Assembly (NCBI RefSeq): GCF_007997285.1
Contig: NZ_VORX01000002.1
Span: 1 to 64,000, forward strand
DNA: 64,000 nt
Direction: 5' to 3'
Source: Gelidibacter salicanalis
GTDB lineage: Bacteria; Bacteroidota; Bacteroidia; Flavobacteriales; Flavobacteriaceae
Shown: positions 61,144 to 64,000 of the stretch, piece by piece
Layout: each line of letters starts with the position of its first letter
How positions within the stretch are numbered: position 1 is the stretch's first letter
Notes under the pieces: model-generated
The model's input: the letters and a program-made list of their open reading frames with translations, nothing else
The model's database searches: none
What the model was told of the DNA's origin: nothing
Program-made: the position numbers and the translations under genes

Positions 61144-61308
61144 GAGGTAGTTGGAATCCGAAACCAAAGTGCTTTCAAGCATCTAAATAAATAGCTTTAT
61201 TTTTTTTCTGAAATAAGCTCAATATTTAAAAAATAACTGACAAAATTTCCGCAAGGGAAATTGGCGTACTTTTTGTTATCTTTAATTTAAATTTTAAAAA
61301 AAAATACT

Positions 61309-62016
61309 ATGGGAGGAATAGGCATGGGGTATTGGATTTTGATTGGTGCAATCGCACTTATCAGCTGGTTGGTTAGCAATCAATTAAAAAAGAAATTCAA
61401 AAAATACTCGCAAGTTCAATTGAGAAATGGAATGAGCGGAAAAGAAATTGCTGAAAAAATGCTGGCTGACAATGGCATTACCGATGTGGAGGTTATCTCT
61501 GTAAAAGGACAACTTACGGATCATTACAATCCAGCTAATAAAACGGTTAATTTAAGTGAATCCGTATATATGCAGCGTAATGCGGCCGCGGCTGCTGTAG
61601 CTGCCCACGAATGTGGTCACGCAGTGCAGCATGCTGAAGCGTACAGCGCTTTAAAATTGCGTTCGGCATTGGTGCCAGTGGTGAGTGTAACTTCTGGGTT
61701 ATCCCAGTGGTTGGTCATTGGTGGATTAGTGCTTGGTGCAGCTGCGGGTGCTGGTTTTGGTTATTATATCGCTATTGCCGGATTGGTGTTTATGAGCTTC
61801 GCAACGCTGTTCAGTTTTATCACCTTACCTGTAGAGTATGATGCAAGTAACAGAGCCTTGGCCTGGTTAAAAGGCAAAAACATGTTGACTCCAGAAGAGT
61901 ATGCAGGGTCTGAAGATGCGCTTAAATGGGCTGCGAGAACTTATTTGGTTGCTGCCATTGGTGCTCTAGCATCATTGTTATATTGGGCAATGCAAGTTTT
62001 TGGAGGCAGAGACTAA
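61309..62016 (+). CDS. YugP-type zinc metallopeptidase
   Basis: The 235-residue membrane protein has an N-terminal TM helix (YWILIGAIALISWLV), the HExxH-type zinc site in AVAAHECGHAVQHAEAY (about 96-112), two or three more TM helices (about 125-170 and 215-228) and the LPVEYDASNRALAWL motif of the YugP/neutral zinc metallopeptidase family. Likely an inner-membrane protease; substrates unknown. It is followed by a hairpin terminator at 62039. Confidence 0.92.
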   Translation: MGGIGMGYWILIGAIALISWLVSNQLKKKFKKYSQVQLRNGMSGKEIAEKMLADNGITDVEVISVKGQLTDHYNPANKTVNLSESVYMQRNAAAAAVAAHECGHAVQHAEAYSALKLRSALVPVVSVTSGLSQWLVIGGLVLGAAAGAGFGYYIAIAGLVFMSFATLFSFITLPVEYDASNRALAWLKGKNMLTPEEYAGSEDALKWAARTYLVAAIGALASLLYWAMQVFGGRD

Positions 62017-62038
62017 TCATTTCATACCATTATACATT

Positions 62039-62078
62039 TAAACCGGACACTCACTTTGTTGTTCGGTTTATTTTTTTG
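62039..62078 (+). terminator. Terminator of the zinc metallopeptidase gene
   Basis: TAAACCGGAC (62039-62048) pairs with GTTCGGTTTA (62061-62070), one wobble pair, followed by a T run. Confidence 0.75.
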
Positions 62079-62116
62079 CCTATTTTTATCTCAATACAAA
62101 CTTAACTTTTTAACTT

Positions 62117-62842
62117 ATGGAACAACAGTCTTCTGAAACCAATTTGAGTCATTTGGATGCCAAATTATTGGTGCACACTTCTGATGCTGAACGGGTGGCC
62201 TTCTATAAAAAGACCTATGCACACGTAGCAGTTGGTGTTCTGGTTTTTATCATTTTTGAATATTTATTGTTGCAGAGTGAGACGGTAGTCAATTTTGCAC
62301 TTTCTATGACTGAAGGTTACAAGTGGTTAATCATGTTAGGAGGTTTTATGTTTATCACCAGTTATGCTGAACGAATGACCATGAAATCTACGGACAAGAA
62401 TAAGCAATATTTGGCCTTCGGACTCTATATTTTGGCGCAAGCCTTTATCTTTGTGCCCTTAATTTATATTGCCGCCTTTTATATGGACTCTGGTCCGGAG
62501 ATTTTAAATCAGGCCGCTATTGTTACCTTAGCGTTATTTACGGGTTTATCTGCAGTTGTATTTGTGACTAAAAAAGATTTCTCATTTTTAAGAACAGGAT
62601 TAACCGTCGGTTTCTTTATAGCCCTGGGACTAATTGTGGCGGGAATTTTATTTGGTTTCAATCTCGGATTGTGGTTTTCAGTAGGGATGTGTCTTCTGGC
62701 CGGTGGATCGATTCTATACCAAACTTCCAATTTAGTAAACAAGTACTCTACTGACGACTATATTCCTGCGGCATTAGGATTGTTTGCATCTTTAATGTTA
62801 TTATTTTGGTATGTGCTTCAAATCTTTATGTCGAGAGATTAA
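62117..62842 (+). CDS. Bax inhibitor-1/YccA family membrane protein
   Basis: The 241-residue protein has seven predicted TM helices and the BI-1 features: FYKKTYAHVAVGVLVFIIFE at the N-terminus, a central IVTLALFTGLSAVVFVTKKDFSFL and a C-terminal hydrophobic end. Bacterial relatives (YccA, YetJ) interact with FtsH or conduct Ca2+ in a pH-dependent way. Its neighbour is another membrane gene with its own terminator. The specific role here is unknown. Confidence 0.9.
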   Translation: MEQQSSETNLSHLDAKLLVHTSDAERVAFYKKTYAHVAVGVLVFIIFEYLLLQSETVVNFALSMTEGYKWLIMLGGFMFITSYAERMTMKSTDKNKQYLAFGLYILAQAFIFVPLIYIAAFYMDSGPEILNQAAIVTLALFTGLSAVVFVTKKDFSFLRTGLTVGFFIALGLIVAGILFGFNLGLWFSVGMCLLAGGSILYQTSNLVNKYSTDDYIPAALGLFASLMLLFWYVLQIFMSRD

Positions 62843-62952
62843 TTTGTTAATATAATGTCTATAAAAAAGAATGTGTCTCAATAGTTGTGCAACCTATCTG
62901 AGAGTTGAATATTTGAGAACTATTCTCGAACAGCTGTCCGAGACATGAATAT

Positions 62953-62992
62953 AAAAAAAGCCGTTTCAATTAGTTTTGAGACGGCTTCTTTT
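62953..62992. terminator. Bidirectional terminator between the BI-1 and Lrp genes
   Basis: AAGCCGTTTCAA (62958-62969) pairs with TTGAGACGGCTT (62976-62987), one wobble pair, with A and T runs outside for both directions. Confidence 0.82.
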
Positions 62993-63007
62993 CATTTATA
63001 GAAGTTA

Positions 63008-63478
63008 CTATATCTGAATCTGTCGGTCAATTTGCTGATTTAAGGAAATAAACGTTTCTGTTCTTGAGACACCTGCAATAGATTGAATTTCCTTATTGAG
63101 CAAATGCATTAGATGTTCATTGTCTTTACATAGAATTTTAATTAGAATACTCCAATTTCCGGTAGTGTAATGGCATTCTAAAACTTCCGGAATTTTTTGT
63201 AATTGTTTTACCGCTTCAGGATTGCTCATGGCCTTATCTAGGTATATACCAACAAAAGCCATGGTAGTATAACCTAATACCTTTGGATTGATCACGAATT
63301 TTGATCCTGAGATCAATCCAGATTTTTCCAATTTTCTCAGGCGTTGATGAATAGCGGCACCAGAAATCCCCACGCTTCGCGCTATTTCCAAAATGGGTGT
63401 TCGCGCATCTTCCATTAAGGCCCGAAGGATCTTTTTATCAATCCCGTCAATTTGTATGTTTTGATTGACTATTTTCAT
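63008..63478 (-). CDS. Lrp/AsnC family transcriptional regulator
   Basis: The 156-residue regulator has an N-terminal winged helix (about 10-65: IDGIDKKILRALMEDARTPILEIARSVGISGAAIHQRLRKLEKSGLI) and a C-terminal RAM/ACT-like domain for amino-acid binding (VLGYTTMAFVGIYLD ... YTTGNWSILIKILC). It follows the saccharopine dehydrogenase-like gene by 71 nt on the same strand, so regulation of lysine metabolism is plausible but inferred. The gap contains no other gene. Confidence 0.93.
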   Translation of the reverse strand: MKIVNQNIQIDGIDKKILRALMEDARTPILEIARSVGISGAAIHQRLRKLEKSGLISGSKFVINPKVLGYTTMAFVGIYLDKAMSNPEAVKQLQKIPEVLECHYTTGNWSILIKILCKDNEHLMHLLNKEIQSIAGVSRTETFISLNQQIDRQIQI

Positions 63479-63549
63479 GTCGATTATTCCCCACTGACGG
63501 GAATTTATTTACTTAATTAATGGGAGGTTGCAATCGCAATTTTTGGACC

Positions 63550-64000
63550 CTAAACATTTAATGGATTGTAACCCAAATATGGGACTTCTTTTTCAGTAAA
63601 CTTGATGTCGAATGCTTCCAATTCTGAAAGGATCGGACCATAAACTTCTTTGGTGATTGGGATTTGGACACCAGGAGTGACAATCTTTCCATTTAAGATC
63701 GCCAAGGTGGCCATAGCAACCGGCAATCCCACGGTCTTAGCCATTGCGGTATAGGTCATATCTTCGCCTAAGGCTACCATAGTGGAATCAATTTGATGCA
63801 TCTTGCCTTCTAATTCGTAGCCAAACTTGTGGTACATAACCAACATGTCCTTATCATGATCATGAAGCATCCAGCTGTCCATTAATATTTTTTGCAGGAT
63901 TTCGGCAGGAGTAGCTTTTTTAAGGCCCACCATTTTGTTGCGATTAAAAATGTCCAACTCTTCAAATTTTTCCCAAATAATATCATCTTGATCAATTTTA
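63550..64000 (-). CDS. Saccharopine dehydrogenase-like protein, C-terminal part (cut by window)
   Basis: Only the last 150 or so codons lie in the window; the frame continues open past 64000 in register, so the ATG/TTG near 63957 is not the real start. Visible are MVGLKKATPAEILQKILMDSW, HKFGYELEGKMHQIDSTMVALGEDMTYTAMAKTVGLPVAMATLAIL and a terminal YLGYNPLNV, typical of the saccharopine dehydrogenase C-terminal domain in Bacteroidota. Probably lysine catabolism, with the Lrp gene downstream. Confidence 0.88.
   Translation of the reverse strand, partial: KIDQDDIIWEKFEELDIFNRNKMVGLKKATPAEILQKILMDSWMLHDHDKDMLVMYHKFGYELEGKMHQIDSTMVALGEDMTYTAMAKTVGLPVAMATLAILNGKIVTPGVQIPITKEVYGPILSELEAFDIKFTEKEVPYLGYNPLNV

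Overview
The window is a chromosomal segment of a member of the Flavobacteriaceae (Bacteroidota). The evidence is direct: gliding genes gldE-gldD, an S46 dipeptidyl-peptidase, Bacteroidota-restricted families (DUF3098, DUF3127, DUF4301, PcrB-type GGGP synthase, the 29-residue AURKAIP1/COX24-like ribosomal protein), a TPP-riboswitch-controlled TonB-dependent receptor, a CusA-CusC fusion, TAnnTTTG-type -7 promoter elements, and low GC. No tRNA, rRNA, prophage, cas genes or intact transposase was found. About 60 protein genes are supported.

Layout. 1-290: 90-bp tandem repeats at the left edge. 292-3939 (minus): mutY, ssb, gldE, gldD. 4074-6234 (plus): HU-like protein, tiny basic ribosomal protein, RNase G, then a lipoprotein gene bracketed by a second, diverged copy of the RNase G 3' end and terminator (6973-7150). 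7379-14791: lipoprotein, Tas-like aldo/keto reductase, OmpA-family lipoprotein, exonuclease III, and a 1136-residue envelope protein. 14846-22751: a heavy-metal efflux operon (His-rich small protein, RND pump fused to its TolC partner, adaptor, P1B-4-type ATPase). 22856-33285: OMP, glycyl-tRNA synthetase, ComF, Ig-like lipoprotein, omega-amidase and methionine aminotransferase (a probable methionine-salvage pair), and a DPP11-like S46 peptidase.

33343-36845 is the most unusual region. It holds about 16 units of roughly 180 bp, each made of two hairpin elements of opposite orientation that share end motifs (TGTCAsTTCGAGTG ... GTATCGAGAAs) but have different stems. Two GIY-YIG nuclease genes, identical to each other, sit exactly in the spacer between the two hairpins of a unit. 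A third stem type with the same ends is at 55733-55957, and a short related repeat is at 9138-9292. The arrangement resembles REPIN/RAYT systems, with a GIY-YIG protein in place of the RAYT transposase. This is the best candidate here for an undescribed system.

36918-47381: ahcY, phosphopantetheinyl transferase, GGGP synthase, then a compact operon (YkoF-like thiamine-binding protein, PnuC/PnuT transporter, NadR-like P-loop kinase, DUF4301, ArfB), followed by a TPP riboswitch and TonB receptor that suggest thiamine uptake; then greA and a HIT protein. 47376-55616: histidine kinase, flavin reductase-like protein, a DUF3127 protein ending in the same DDLPF tip as SSB, aat, tag, a thioredoxin-fold protein, a 211-bp MITE-like element, a TonB-like protein, and the ftsX-DUF3098-uppP-truB group. 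57201-64000: OMP, an unusually long leucyl-tRNA synthetase, zinc metallopeptidase, BI-1 protein, Lrp/AsnC regulator, and a saccharopine dehydrogenase-like gene cut by the window end.
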